Assembly: GCF_024599795.1 (NCBI RefSeq)
Contig: NZ_CP102246.1
Span: forward strand, 1,798,001-1,862,000
Reading direction: 5' to 3'
DNA: 64,000 nucleotides
Source: Enterobacter cloacae complex sp. R_G8
GTDB lineage: Bacteria > Pseudomonadota > Gammaproteobacteria > Enterobacterales > Enterobacteriaceae
Below the pieces are notes generated by a model. It was given only the letters and a program-made list of their open reading frames with translations. It was not told the DNA's origin and did no database searches. Shown here piece by piece: positions 27,092 through 35,271 of this stretch. Position 1 is the first letter of the stretch. Every line of letters begins with the position of its first letter. Both the position numbers and the translations under genes were made by a program.

Positions 27092-28126
27092 TTAAAAGCC
27101 AATGCCTACACCAACAGAAGCACCCATATTATTAGATGTATCATCAGAGAAGCTCACTTTAGCGATAACATGAGAGTTAAAGTTTACAGACGCCCCAACC
27201 GCTAAAGCGCTTTCACCGTTGTAAGTAGCACCGCCAGCAGAGAACATTACACGCTGATTGGTTTGTACTTGAGGTAAGCCAGCCATAGCCATAGCACCAG
27301 AAATACCCGCATTAGCTTGTTTCTTGTTGCTATCTACTTCATCACGCAATGATTTGAATTGCTGGTTAGTAGTGTTATTCATCGCTTGCATAGTTTGTTT
27401 TGCAGCTTGCAGATCTTGCGCAGTAGAGCTAATAACCTGGCTATTGCTATCTACCTTAGCTTGTGTAGCCGTATCTACCTTCACTTGTGTAACGGTGGTA
27501 GTAACTCCATTAGAGCCATCTTTACCATCACGCCCGTTAAGACCTGCTACGCCTTGCGCCCCCGTTGCACCGTCTTTTCCATCAACACCATTTTTAGGCT
27601 TAGGCGCATTCTCAAGCTTAGTAATGCGGGTATCGTTAGTGCTAATCAAACCGCTATTGATACGTGTCTGATCTTCTACTACGTGAATTTCTTTAGCGTT
27701 GTTATCAGCGGTGATTTGAGCGTTACCAGCAGCAGCTAAAGCAGTATTAGCCGTATCTTGTGCTGTATGAATACCAGCACTAAACAGAGTTTTGTTAGCT
27801 TGCAGATCAGCATTTACGTTATCTATTGCATCTTTGTTAATTGAGTTATCAACTTTATTTTGAATCGCCATACTAGCAACGCCATTAACCTGGGTAACGT
27901 CTGCTTTTTCAGCATCCAATTTAGATAAATGACCTTCTGTATCTTGCAGATTGTAAGTAACGCCATAGTTACCGCGTACATTGAAGTTTGAAGCGGTACC
28001 ATTTGAATCTGTACCGTTCAGAGTTGAAAGAACATCGCCAGATTGAGCATGAGCACCAGACATAACGCCAGTAAACACAACACCAAAGACTAAAACAGCA
28101 ATAGAAGATTTATTCAAAGATTTCAT
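27092..28126 (-). CDS. Trimeric autotransporter adhesin (YadA-like anchor) with collagen-like stretch
   Basis: 344 residues from the ATG at 28126, chosen because GAGAG lies 8 bases upstream; ATGs at 28144 and 28141 are also in frame. Signal peptide about 1-27 (VFTGVMSGAHA). Residues about 30-175 are Asn/Ala-rich and mostly coiled coil. Nine perfect Gly-X-Y triplets occupy about 178-206 (start GVDGKDGATGAQG). More coiled coil follows, then the YadA membrane anchor in the last 75 residues (SAGGATYNGESALAVGASVN, ending VGVGIGF). Terminal Phe and alternating strands fit an outer-membrane barrel. It has no large head domain, so it is a short stalk-type adhesin. First gene of the cassette. Confidence 0.82.
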   Translation of the reverse strand: MKSLNKSSIAVLVFGVVFTGVMSGAHAQSGDVLSTLNGTDSNGTASNFNVRGNYGVTYNLQDTEGHLSKLDAEKADVTQVNGVASMAIQNKVDNSINKDAIDNVNADLQANKTLFSAGIHTAQDTANTALAAAGNAQITADNNAKEIHVVEDQTRINSGLISTNDTRITKLENAPKPKNGVDGKDGATGAQGVAGLNGRDGKDGSNGVTTTVTQVKVDTATQAKVDSNSQVISSTAQDLQAAKQTMQAMNNTTNQQFKSLRDEVDSNKKQANAGISGAMAMAGLPQVQTNQRVMFSAGGATYNGESALAVGASVNFNSHVIAKVSFSDDTSNNMGASVGVGIGF

Positions 28127-28714
28127 TTTAGAGACTCTCATCATTAAATTATTGATTTATATATTGGCTGTATTAAGCCAAGTTTGTTTGAGCAACGAAT
28201 TCCCGGTTGTTGGCATGAATCAACATAGGTTTATCTTTGCTCGAATCTTTTTTAGTAACGTGAATAAACTATTATTCATCGTGAACATCAGCTTATTGAT
28301 GTGGATCAATATTCGCATTAAAAGCTAAAGTGGTCTGCTGTGATAGGAAAGATATTATTTGCAATAAATACAGTTAGATAGGTAATGGAAGGTATTGGGT
28401 ATTCAAAAAAGCATCAAACACTAACCAATAAGAAATGCTTAAGTATATCAGCCAGAAACTAAGGGAAATGCACAAAATAGTTAATTCAAATTTATAGAAT
28501 TTACTACATGGTTTGCTATCGAACCTTTCTCATCTTTTGAATGAAATGTTTTTGAAGCTGTGACAATTGTTTTAGATGCAAGATAAAAATATTTATATTG
28601 AAAATTTCAAGTGGAAATGTATCTAGCGTTGATTGCTATAACTTAGTAAGAGGATTGTTATAAAAAAAGGGGGTTTAGAAGGTGGGGAGTGATCCCCCTT
28701 TTTTACAGACTATG
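28127..28714. other. 588-base AT-rich intergenic region upstream of the adhesin
   Basis: No gene seen on either strand. It contains the perfect FNR-type palindrome at 28296-28309 and, on the minus strand, an AATAAT hexamer at 28276-28271 that could be a -10 element for the adhesin operon. The remaining 28320-28700 stretch shows nothing recognisable beyond low GC. Confidence 0.55.
28296..28309. promoter_or_regulatory. Perfect FNR-type operator upstream of the adhesin cassette
   Basis: TTGATGTGGATCAA matches the FNR consensus TTGATNNNNATCAA at all ten defined bases. It lies 170 bases before the adhesin start. A -10-like AATAAT or TAATAG lies one to two turns downstream on the minus strand, close to class II activator geometry. 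Oxygen-responsive control is inferred. Confidence 0.65.
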
Positions 28715-28858
28715 CTACAGTATCAATGGACTGATCCCGCCCCGGTAATCGTGGGGAAGCCAGCGGAATAATCTCCAGGCTCCGGTTTTGAGAGCGAGTT
28801 CATTTATACTGTACACATTGGCGCCAAGTGTAACTCCATTATAGAATGCCAGGCCCGT
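28715..28858 (-). pseudogene. Truncated DUF4225-type C-terminal fragment
   Basis: The frame encodes TGLAFYNGVTLGANVYS and KTGAWRLFRWLPHDY, clearly a second copy of the segment at the end of the gene at 29395-30201 (GLAFYNTLTLSANIYS; KTGAWRLFRWLPHDYYR). It breaks off after HDY into an unrelated tail and lacks the coiled-coil and membrane parts. A decayed duplicate, left by recombination between repeated modules. Confidence 0.7.
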
Positions 28859-29045
28859 GTTAGGATTAATCAACGGGGAGCAGGTCAGTTGGGTTGGCAA
28901 CCTGGCACATCTGCAACAGGTCGTTGGTCATGAGAAGAGTGGCTCAGGTGCTACCAGTGCTAAGGAGAGGGCGCTAGAGTGTGCCGAAAAGTTTCGGCTG
29001 GATTGCTATAAAATTCATCAGTATGATTATTGGCACAATCAGTGA
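28857..29045 (+). pseudogene. Possible 3' fragment of an unknown gene
   Basis: The + strand reads WVGNLAHLQQVVGHEKSGSG, then ALECAEKFRLDCYKIHQYDY up to a stop at 29045. The composition looks like real protein, but the frame enters directly from the junction with the opposite-strand DUF4225 fragment and has only a GTG (28857) as possible start, without a Shine-Dalgarno. I do not recognise the family. It could be the tail of a larger gene lost by rearrangement, or chance. Confidence 0.35.
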
Positions 29046-29083
29046 TTGAGAAACATCTTTTGAGAGATAAAGGACGATACAAT

Positions 29084-29398
29084 ATGAAAGTTACTGATGA
29101 AGCTTTGTTACGTTCTGGTTTTACACCAACAGATTTGCAGAAAATAAAAAATAACGTTGAAAGCTATGGCGGCACGTTGGGAGAGGCAATTCAGGATCTG
29201 GCTAATCGATTCAGGATAGTTCTTTGGATCTTTTACGCTTTCATAGCAATGTTTCTTTGGGTAATTGTTTCAAATGAAATAGAATACATCATATCAACTG
29301 GAATCGGTTTATCTATAGCAATGCTGATTGCTGTTTTTGTTCAACCGCCAGTCCTTTCTTACAAATCCTGGCGGTTTTGGAGAAAATACAGGGGTTAA
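29084..29398 (+). CDS. Two-helix membrane protein of unknown function
   Basis: 104 residues: a soluble N-terminal helical region (1-40, EALLRSGFTPTDLQKIKNNV), two membrane helices (about 44-63, IVLWIFYAFIAMFLWVIVSN, and 68-86) and a basic aromatic tail (YKSWRFWRKYRG). AAAGGA lies about 9 bases before the ATG at 29084. It converges on the DUF4225-type gene, and the two stops share TTAA. It might protect against, or anchor, the neighbour's product, but immunity genes are usually co-directional, so this is only a suggestion. Confidence 0.7.
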   Translation: MKVTDEALLRSGFTPTDLQKIKNNVESYGGTLGEAIQDLANRFRIVLWIFYAFIAMFLWVIVSNEIEYIISTGIGLSIAMLIAVFVQPPVLSYKSWRFWRKYRG

Positions 29399-30201
29399 TG
29401 ATTCGGTGCTTCGGTGGAAAGCAGGTCAAAAATAACTTTAGCCTTGATACCGTATCCTACTATTTTCATAGTTAACTTGGGGCGACTCATTGTGTTGACT
29501 TTGCGGTAGTAATCGTGGGGAAGCCAACGGAACAATCGCCATGCACCTGTTTTTCTCGCTAATCCAAAAATGCTGTAGATGTTTGCGCTTAGTGTGAGAG
29601 TGTTATAAAAAGCCAGACCAGATTCAGCCTTAAACCCCATAAACTGTGCAATACTAATCACTTTGTCGGCGACTACACCTTCAGAGTTAGATTTCCCTCC
29701 AGATAATAATTTATTCACTTCTCTGGTTACACCGTTAGTGCCATCAGAAACTAAGATTGCACCAGCGAGGACTCCAATAGGGGTCAACGTCGAGATCATA
29801 ATCATTCCGCCGTAGAAAACCATCCCTGATATAACGATATTCACAGCCGAAATCATATATCCGACGATTTTATTTTTTTCCCTGACAAACTCGACTTTTG
29901 CATAAAGTTGTGCGGCTCTGGTTCTTAACAGGCGCTCTTGTTCATGCAGATTATCCGTTTCGGCACGCAGATTTTTGATGCATACAATGCATTCTTCGTC
30001 TGTTTTAGCTCGCCGTGCTGCCTCAAACTCCTTTTCTACAACCTGTTTTATCTCTTCGACAAACTTGATACGTGTTATCCCATCTTGCAAATAGAATGCT
30101 GATAACCGATTTGCTGTTTCGACGAGTTTCCGGGCTTCCAGATTCACCATGGTATCTGACCATGTTCTGTTCCAGCCTCTGTTGAGCAGCGCAATATCCA
30201 T
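29395..30201 (-). CDS. DUF4225-type protein
   Basis: 268 residues. The N-terminal 110 are strongly helical with coiled-coil character (FVEEIKQVVEKEFEAARRAK), followed by a hydrophobic pair of helices (about 112-155, ISAVNIVISGMVFYGG) and a C-terminal module with GLAFYNTLTLSANIYS and GAWRLFRWLPHDYYR, which I recall from DUF4225 proteins of enterobacteria and pseudomonads. Some such genes lie beside secretion-system loci, but none is here. AAGGAGTCTTTA precedes the ATG. AT-rich and foreign in composition; a partial copy lies at 28715. Confidence 0.72.
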   Translation of the reverse strand: MDIALLNRGWNRTWSDTMVNLEARKLVETANRLSAFYLQDGITRIKFVEEIKQVVEKEFEAARRAKTDEECIVCIKNLRAETDNLHEQERLLRTRAAQLYAKVEFVREKNKIVGYMISAVNIVISGMVFYGGMIMISTLTPIGVLAGAILVSDGTNGVTREVNKLLSGGKSNSEGVVADKVISIAQFMGFKAESGLAFYNTLTLSANIYSIFGLARKTGAWRLFRWLPHDYYRKVNTMSRPKLTMKIVGYGIKAKVIFDLLSTEAPNH

Positions 30202-30513
30202 TAAAGACTCCTTCCCAAAATGTGTCTGGTCATTTTACGTGCAATAAGGTCGAAGACAACATGAAATACTTTCCCAACGTCTTATTTAGCGGAAAGAACA
30301 CATGATCAAACTTTGAGACTCCACGCCGTAATTCTCATTTTTTTATGTGTAAGACCCAGAAGTTCAGAGCTTAAGAGGAGTAAGGTCACGACATTCTCGG
30401 TTTTATGGGATACAGGGCCATTTGGTCAACGTGTATCAATATTCGAATGTTGCGTAACGCTTCCTTATGTTTACTATGAATTCACCCACCAATTCTCTCC
30501 TTTAATATCGGGA
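30202..30513. other. AT-rich intergenic segment
   Basis: Contains the promoter side of the DUF4225-type gene. A short + strand frame (30313-30591) runs through it but has no Shine-Dalgarno, no recognisable motif, and ends across the recombinase remnant; I regard it as non-coding. Confidence 0.45.
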
Positions 30514-30678
30514 TTAGTAGTCGATCCCGTTATATACATTCCAGGCATCACGATCCATGATCCCACAGTATGCCTGCGTGACCGCCTGTGATGAATGCCC
30601 ATACAGTTTCGTGAGCGTTGGCAGGCTTTCCCCACGTTTCAGAGCGTGGTAGCCAAGGTTCTTGCGTGGGGGGAGGCT
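30514..30678 (-). pseudogene. 3' remnant of a tyrosine recombinase (integrase)
   Basis: The minus strand reads RKNLGYHALKRGESLPTLTK, LYGHSSQAVTQAYCGI, then DAWNVYNGIDY and stop. These are the C-terminal catalytic motifs of phage-type integrases: the GHSS box and the nucleophilic Tyr in QAY. Upstream the frame is broken: SLPPRKN replaces the expected HSLRKN, within a run of C residues. The rest of the gene is missing. It marks the right edge of the foreign segment, 180 bases before the TPP riboswitch. Confidence 0.8.
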
Positions 30679-30859
30679 GCAATGTGAAGTTCGAGCATAT
30701 CCCCGGCCTCTTCTGCCCTATTGTCGTTTGGATGTGGGACACAACATGAGACGCAAACCGGGACACAGAGCATTTTTTAAGGTTGAGTCTTTGGCTTTCC
30801 GCTGGCATGATCCGGAACAGGGATTAACGAGACGTTAATCGTAAACTTTTGATTTATTT

Positions 30860-30937
30860 GACTCGGGGTGCCCTTCTTTGTGAAGGCTGAGAAATACCCG
30901 TATTACCTGATCTGGATAATGCCAGCGTAGGGAAGTC
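30860..30937 (+). promoter_or_regulatory. TPP riboswitch of thiMD
   Basis: GACTCGGGGTGCCCTTC, GCTGAGAAATACCCGTAT, ACCTGATCTGGATAATGCC and AGCGTAGGGAAGTC reproduce the THI-box aptamer, with the P1 ends GACT/AGTC pairing. It lies 50 bases before the thiM start; in E. coli the thiM switch hides the Shine-Dalgarno (here AGGAG at 30975-30979) when thiamine pyrophosphate is bound. Confidence 0.96.
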
Positions 30938-30986
30938 AGATGCCTCCCCTGGTCATCGCTTCTTCACGCAAGGCAGGAGCGAACCT

Positions 30987-31757
30987 ATGCAGCCTGACCT
31001 GCTCGATTTACACGTTTTACATCACTTCCGAACCCGTTCCCCGCTCACGCACTGTATGACCAACGATGTCGTGCAAACCTTTACGGCCAACGTTCTGCTG
31101 GCGCTTGGCGCTTCTCCGGCAATGGTAATTGAAGCCGAAGAGGCCGAGCAGTTTGCCGGGATGGCCGATGCGCTGCTGATTAACGTCGGTACCCTCACCA
31201 CGCCCCGCGCCCAGTCGATGCGGCGGGCCATCGAGAGCGCGGTGGCGGCAGGCAAGCCCTGGACGCTTGACCCGGTTGCGGTGGGCGCTCTGGCGTTCCG
31301 TACCCGCTTTTGTCATCAAATCCTTGCCCTGAAACCAGCCGCCATTCGCGGCAATGCTTCGGAAATTCTCGCCCTTGCGGGGATGAGCGCAGGGGGACGC
31401 GGTGTGGATACCACCGACACCGCCGCCGCCGCGCTACCCGCCGCGCAGGCGCTGGCTCGCCAGACCAATGCCATTGTGGCGGTGACGGGGGAGGTGGATT
31501 ACGTCACCGACGGCCAGCGCACCCGAACGGTTGCGGGCGGCGATCCGTTAATGACCCGCCTGGTGGGCACCGGGTGTGCGCTCTCGGCGGTGGTGGCGGC
31601 GAGTTGTTCCCTGCCGGGGGATCGGCTGGATAATGTTGCCGCTGCCTGCGGATGGATGAAGCGCGCCGGAACGATCGCCGTTGCGCAGTCTTACGGGCCG
31701 GGCAGCTTTGCCAGCGCGTTCCTTGATGCGCTGCACAACCTGGAGGGGGAGGCATGA
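30987..31757 (+). CDS. thiM: Hydroxyethylthiazole kinase
   Basis: 256-residue salvage kinase that phosphorylates 4-methyl-5-(2-hydroxyethyl)thiazole for thiamine synthesis. Seen: [20 protein letters not shown] near the N-terminus, [23 protein letters not shown] and the phosphate-binding [15 protein letters not shown] with the catalytic Cys region. Similar to E. coli ThiM (262 residues). AGGAG lies 7 bases before the ATG and is under riboswitch control. Ends in a 4-base ATGA overlap with thiD. Confidence 0.95.
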   Translation: MQPDLLDLHVLHHFRTRSPLTHCMTNDVVQTFTANVLLALGASPAMVIEAEEAEQFAGMADALLINVGTLTTPRAQSMRRAIESAVAAGKPWTLDPVAVGALAFRTRFCHQILALKPAAIRGNASEILALAGMSAGGRGVDTTDTAAAALPAAQALARQTNAIVAVTGEVDYVTDGQRTRTVAGGDPLMTRLVGTGCALSAVVAASCSLPGDRLDNVAAACGWMKRAGTIAVAQSYGPGSFASAFLDALHNLEGEA

Positions 31758-32554
31758 AACGAATTAATGCTCTGACGATTGCCGGTACCGATCCAAGCGG
31801 CGGTGCCGGTATCCAGGCCGACCTGAAAACGTTCTCCGCCCTGGGCGCCTATGGCTGCTCGGTGATCACCGCGCTGGTGGCGCAAAACACGCGCGGCGTG
31901 CAATCGGTCTACCGTATCGAGCCTGATTTTGTCGGTGCACAGCTGGACTCGGTGTTCAGCGATGTGCGCATCGATACCACCAAAATCGGGATGCTGGCGG
32001 AAACGGATATCGTCGAGGCGGTGGCTGAGCGGCTGCAACGTTATCAGGTGCAAAATGTGGTGCTTGATACGGTGATGCTGGCTAAAAGCGGCGACCCGCT
32101 GCTCTCTGTATCTGCTGTTGAGACATTGCGCAAGAAACTGCTGCCGCAGGTGGCGCTGATTACGCCAAATCTGCCTGAAGCGGCCGCACTGTTAGACGCG
32201 CCGCACGCGCAGAATGAACGTGAAATGAAAGAGCAGGGGAATGCCCTGCTGGCGATGGGGTGCGGCGCGGTGCTGATGAAAGGCGGCCATCTTGATGACG
32301 ATGAAAGCCCGGACTGGCTCTTTACCCGTGACGGTGAACTGCGTTTCACGGCCCCGCGTGTGCACACCAAAAATACCCACGGTACGGGGTGCACGCTCTC
32401 TGCCGCGCTGGCGGCGCTGCGTCCACGGCACAACAGCTGGGGCGATACGGTACGCGAGGCCAAAACGTGGCTCTCCGCCGCGCTGGCAAAAGCCGATACT
32501 CTGGAAGTGGGTCACGGTATTGGGCCGGTTCATCATTTTCATGCATGGTGGTAA
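31754..32554 (+). CDS. thiD: Hydroxymethylpyrimidine/phosphomethylpyrimidine kinase
   Basis: 266-residue ribokinase-fold enzyme carrying out both phosphorylations of HMP to HMP-PP in thiamine synthesis. Seen: [20 protein letters not shown] at the N-terminus, [13 protein letters not shown], the LITPNLPEA strand, and the anion hole [15 protein letters not shown] near the C-terminus. Starts inside the thiM stop (ATGA), so it is coupled to thiM and to its riboswitch. Confidence 0.95.
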   Translation: MKRINALTIAGTDPSGGAGIQADLKTFSALGAYGCSVITALVAQNTRGVQSVYRIEPDFVGAQLDSVFSDVRIDTTKIGMLAETDIVEAVAERLQRYQVQNVVLDTVMLAKSGDPLLSVSAVETLRKKLLPQVALITPNLPEAAALLDAPHAQNEREMKEQGNALLAMGCGAVLMKGGHLDDDESPDWLFTRDGELRFTAPRVHTKNTHGTGCTLSAALAALRPRHNSWGDTVREAKTWLSAALAKADTLEVGHGIGPVHHFHAWW

Positions 32555-32596
32555 GCCAGTATACTGGCAGGAAACACCACGCCTGAGAAAACAGAG

Positions 32597-33343
32597 ATGG
32601 AACAAGCGCATACCCGGTTAATCGCTCAACTGAATGAACGGATCGCCGCGCCCGACAACATGCCGCTGTATCTGAAATTTGCCGAAACGGTAAAAAACGC
32701 GGTACGCAGCGGGATGCTGGAGCACGGCAATATTCTGCCCGGCGAGCGCGATCTGAGCCAGTTAACCGGGGTGTCGCGCATTACCGTGCGCAAAGCGATG
32801 CAGGCGCTGGAAGAAGAGGGCGTGGTAACGCGTGCCCGGGGTTACGGGACACAGATCAACAACATCTTTGAATATTCGCTCAAGGAAGCGCGCGGGTTTT
32901 CCCAGCAGGTGGTGCTGCGCGGTAAAAAACCTAACACGCTATGGGTGAATAAACGGGTGGTGAAGTGTCCGGAAGAGGTGGCCAGCCAGCTGTCGGTCCC
33001 CCCGGACAGCGAGGTATTCTTGCTTAAGCGCATTCGTTACGTTGACGATGACGCGGTGTCGATTGAGGAGTCCTGGGTTCCGGTTGAGTTAATTCACGAC
33101 CCGGATGCCATTGGCATCTCGCTCTACGACTACTTCCGTAGTCAGAATATCTTTCCGCAACGCACCCGCTCCCGGGTCAGCGCCCGGATGCCGGACAGCG
33201 AGTTTCAGGCGCATATCAGTATGGATGACAAAATACCGGTACTGGTGATCAAGCAGGTTGCGCTTGACCAGCAGCACCGGCCGATTGAGTACAGCATCAG
33301 CTACTGTCGCAGCGACCTATACGTCTTTGTGTGCGAGGAGTAA
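32597..33343 (+). CDS. yegW: GntR/HutC-type transcriptional regulator YegW
   Basis: 248 residues: an N-terminal GntR winged helix (ILPGERDLSQLTGVSRITVR, KAMQALEEEGVVTRARGYGT) and a C-terminal UTRA effector domain (SIEESWVPVELIHDPDA). Same length class and place as E. coli YegW. It most likely controls the neighbouring yegTUV genes, with a sugar-phosphate or nucleoside-derived ligand as is usual for UTRA; the ligand is unknown. Its last 27 bases overlap the 3' end of convergent yegV. Confidence 0.92.
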   Translation: MEQAHTRLIAQLNERIAAPDNMPLYLKFAETVKNAVRSGMLEHGNILPGERDLSQLTGVSRITVRKAMQALEEEGVVTRARGYGTQINNIFEYSLKEARGFSQQVVLRGKKPNTLWVNKRVVKCPEEVASQLSVPPDSEVFLLKRIRYVDDDAVSIEESWVPVELIHDPDAIGISLYDYFRSQNIFPQRTRSRVSARMPDSEFQAHISMDDKIPVLVIKQVALDQQHRPIEYSISYCRSDLYVFVCEE

Positions 33344-34270
33344 GGCCTCGCGCGTCGGCGCGCAATCCCCGCCGCGGTGGCTGACCACCCAGGCCGCCAC
33401 GGCATTCCCCAGCGTTACGGCATCCGCCAGACGCCATCCTGCCGCCAGACCGGCAAGCGTACCGCCCGCATGGCTGTCGCCTGCGCCAATGGTATCGACG
33501 ACGGTGGCGGGAAACGCGGGAACATAACCTGATGCGTCGCCTTCATACCAGGCTGCGCCATCTTTGTCGTGACGAATAATCAGCGCGGCATCATAACGGT
33601 GCTGCCACTGCACGCCTAAGGTATCAACGTTCATGCCAGTGCGCTCAGCGGCAATCTGCGCCTCCTGACGATTGAGCGACACGATGGGTTTCAGGGCCAT
33701 GATCCGCGCCATCAGCGCGTCGGGAATATCGGCAATGCGGGGGCCAAAATCGATAAACGCGGTGACATTTTCCAGCGATTCCAGCCAGCGTGTGAGCAGT
33801 TCACCCGATGGCGATGCCAGCTGATAGCCGGACAGATACACCAGGCTACCCGGCGGGACATTCAGCCCATCCAGCCAGTGCGGCTGCCACTGGTTCTCCA
33901 CGCCGCTGAACGACATAAAGGTGCGTTCACCGTCAGGCTCTACCAGCGCCAGACACCAGCCGTTATCGCCTGCTTCGGCCTCCACGGCGCTGTGCAGATC
34001 CTGCCTCGCCATGGCGTTACGGATGATCTCCGCCCATACGCCGTGGCCGACGGGCAGGGCGTTTTGCGCCGCAATGCCGAGCCGCTTCAGGGCGATGGCA
34101 ATATTCAGCGCACAGCCGCCGATATTCACCCCCTGTTGTTTCAGCTCGATGTCGCACCCGCGCCAGGGCAGGGCGTACGCGTCGGCGATCACGTCGATCA
34201 CCGCCGCGCCCAGCACCGTAACCGGGCGTGTGGCCTGTAATGTTTCAAGACGTTGGGCTAACGTACTCAT
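33317..34270 (-). CDS. yegV: PfkB family sugar kinase YegV
   Basis: 317-residue ribokinase-fold kinase. The N-terminal GGCALNIAIALKRLG motif and the C-terminal catalytic TIGAGDSHAGGTLAG motif, with the base Asp, are intact. The substrate is unknown; it could be a nucleoside or a sugar released by YegU. Overlaps yegU by 4 bases (ATGA). Confidence 0.92.
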   Translation of the reverse strand: MSTLAQRLETLQATRPVTVLGAAVIDVIADAYALPWRGCDIELKQQGVNIGGCALNIAIALKRLGIAAQNALPVGHGVWAEIIRNAMARQDLHSAVEAEAGDNGWCLALVEPDGERTFMSFSGVENQWQPHWLDGLNVPPGSLVYLSGYQLASPSGELLTRWLESLENVTAFIDFGPRIADIPDALMARIMALKPIVSLNRQEAQIAAERTGMNVDTLGVQWQHRYDAALIIRHDKDGAAWYEGDASGYVPAFPATVVDTIGAGDSHAGGTLAGLAAGWRLADAVTLGNAVAAWVVSHRGGDCAPTREALLLAHKDV

Positions 34271-35271
34271 ACGCCCTCCCTTTGCTCCCGGTAGTGCAGC
34301 AGTTTTTCGCAGTAGTGGTCAAAATTGAGCCGGTTTACGGTGTCGAGTTCATCCTTCAGCGCCGGGTCAATCGCCTGCACGCCGTGCAGTGCCCCGCAGA
34401 TGGCCGTTGCCATCGCTCCGATGGTGTCCGTATCACCGCCGAGGTTGGCGCACAAAATTGCGCAGCGGTTCGGATCCGTACCGGCCAGCTCCACCATCGC
34501 AATCGCCGCCGGAACGGATTCGATGGTGCTGGTGCCCGCACCAATGAGCTGATAAATCTGCTCGCTGGCGGAGTCGACGCCGTGGGCTTCCCGCACGGTC
34601 TTAAGCGCCAGCTCGATACGTGCCGCCAGCGAGGCGCTAAAGGTGGTGGTTTTCGCCTCCTGCGCGTAACGGGCAATGCCGGGCAGGGCATCGACGATGT
34701 TCTGCCAGCGCTCACCGTCGATGGCGCGCGAAACTGCCCAGGCAATCACCACGGCCCCGGCGATGGCGAGGTCCGATTTATGCGTCGGGCTGGAGGCCAA
34801 CGCGACCTGCCCGACAAAATGTTCCAGCCGCGTCGCCGGTAGCAGGCAGCCCAGCGGGGAGGCCCGCATCGCCGCCCCGTTGGTCACGCCGTTGTTGTCC
34901 AGTTCGCTGACGGGTTTGCCGTCGCGGATGGCGTTAAGCGCGATTTTTGAGGTGGGCCCCAGCACATTTTTATTAAAGGCATCGAAATCCAGCGCCCAGT
35001 TCAGGATATGTTTGCCGATGACATCCGCGTCAATCTCCCCGTCGCATTCGATAATTGCATCGGCCAGGCACAGCGCCATCGAAGTATCATCGGTGAACTC
35101 CGCGCGCTTAAAATAGCAGGCCGCGTTATTCTCTGCCGGGCCGGGTAAAAAGCGGTCGATCCAGCCGAAGTGCGCTTTGACGCGCTTTCTCGGCCACAGC
35201 TCGGAGGGCATCCCCATCGCATCACCTAACGCCTGCCCGTAAAGAGCACCGAGAATACGTTCTTGTTTCAT
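34267..35271 (-). CDS. yegU: ADP-ribosylglycohydrolase family protein YegU
   Basis: 334 residues of the DraG/ADP-ribosylhydrolase fold. The paired metal-binding motifs are present: EFTDDTSMALCLADA near the N-terminus and NLGGDTDTIGAMATA near the C-terminus. The family cleaves N- or O-glycosidic bonds to ribose. The co-transcribed nucleoside-type transporter (yegT) and kinase (yegV) suggest breakdown of an imported ribosylated compound rather than protein de-ADP-ribosylation. 4-base overlaps with both neighbours. Also matches E. coli YegU in length (334). Confidence 0.92.
   Translation of the reverse strand: MKQERILGALYGQALGDAMGMPSELWPRKRVKAHFGWIDRFLPGPAENNAACYFKRAEFTDDTSMALCLADAIIECDGEIDADVIGKHILNWALDFDAFNKNVLGPTSKIALNAIRDGKPVSELDNNGVTNGAAMRASPLGCLLPATRLEHFVGQVALASSPTHKSDLAIAGAVVIAWAVSRAIDGERWQNIVDALPGIARYAQEAKTTTFSASLAARIELALKTVREAHGVDSASEQIYQLIGAGTSTIESVPAAIAMVELAGTDPNRCAILCANLGGDTDTIGAMATAICGALHGVQAIDPALKDELDTVNRLNFDHYCEKLLHYREQREGV

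Noticed and set aside
30313..30591. 92-codon + strand frame in the island
   Set aside because: No Shine-Dalgarno, no similarity, and it runs antisense into the integrase remnant.
25400..30860. Direct-repeat attachment sites flanking the island
   Set aside because: No convincing matching pair could be found by eye; needs alignment with an island-free genome.
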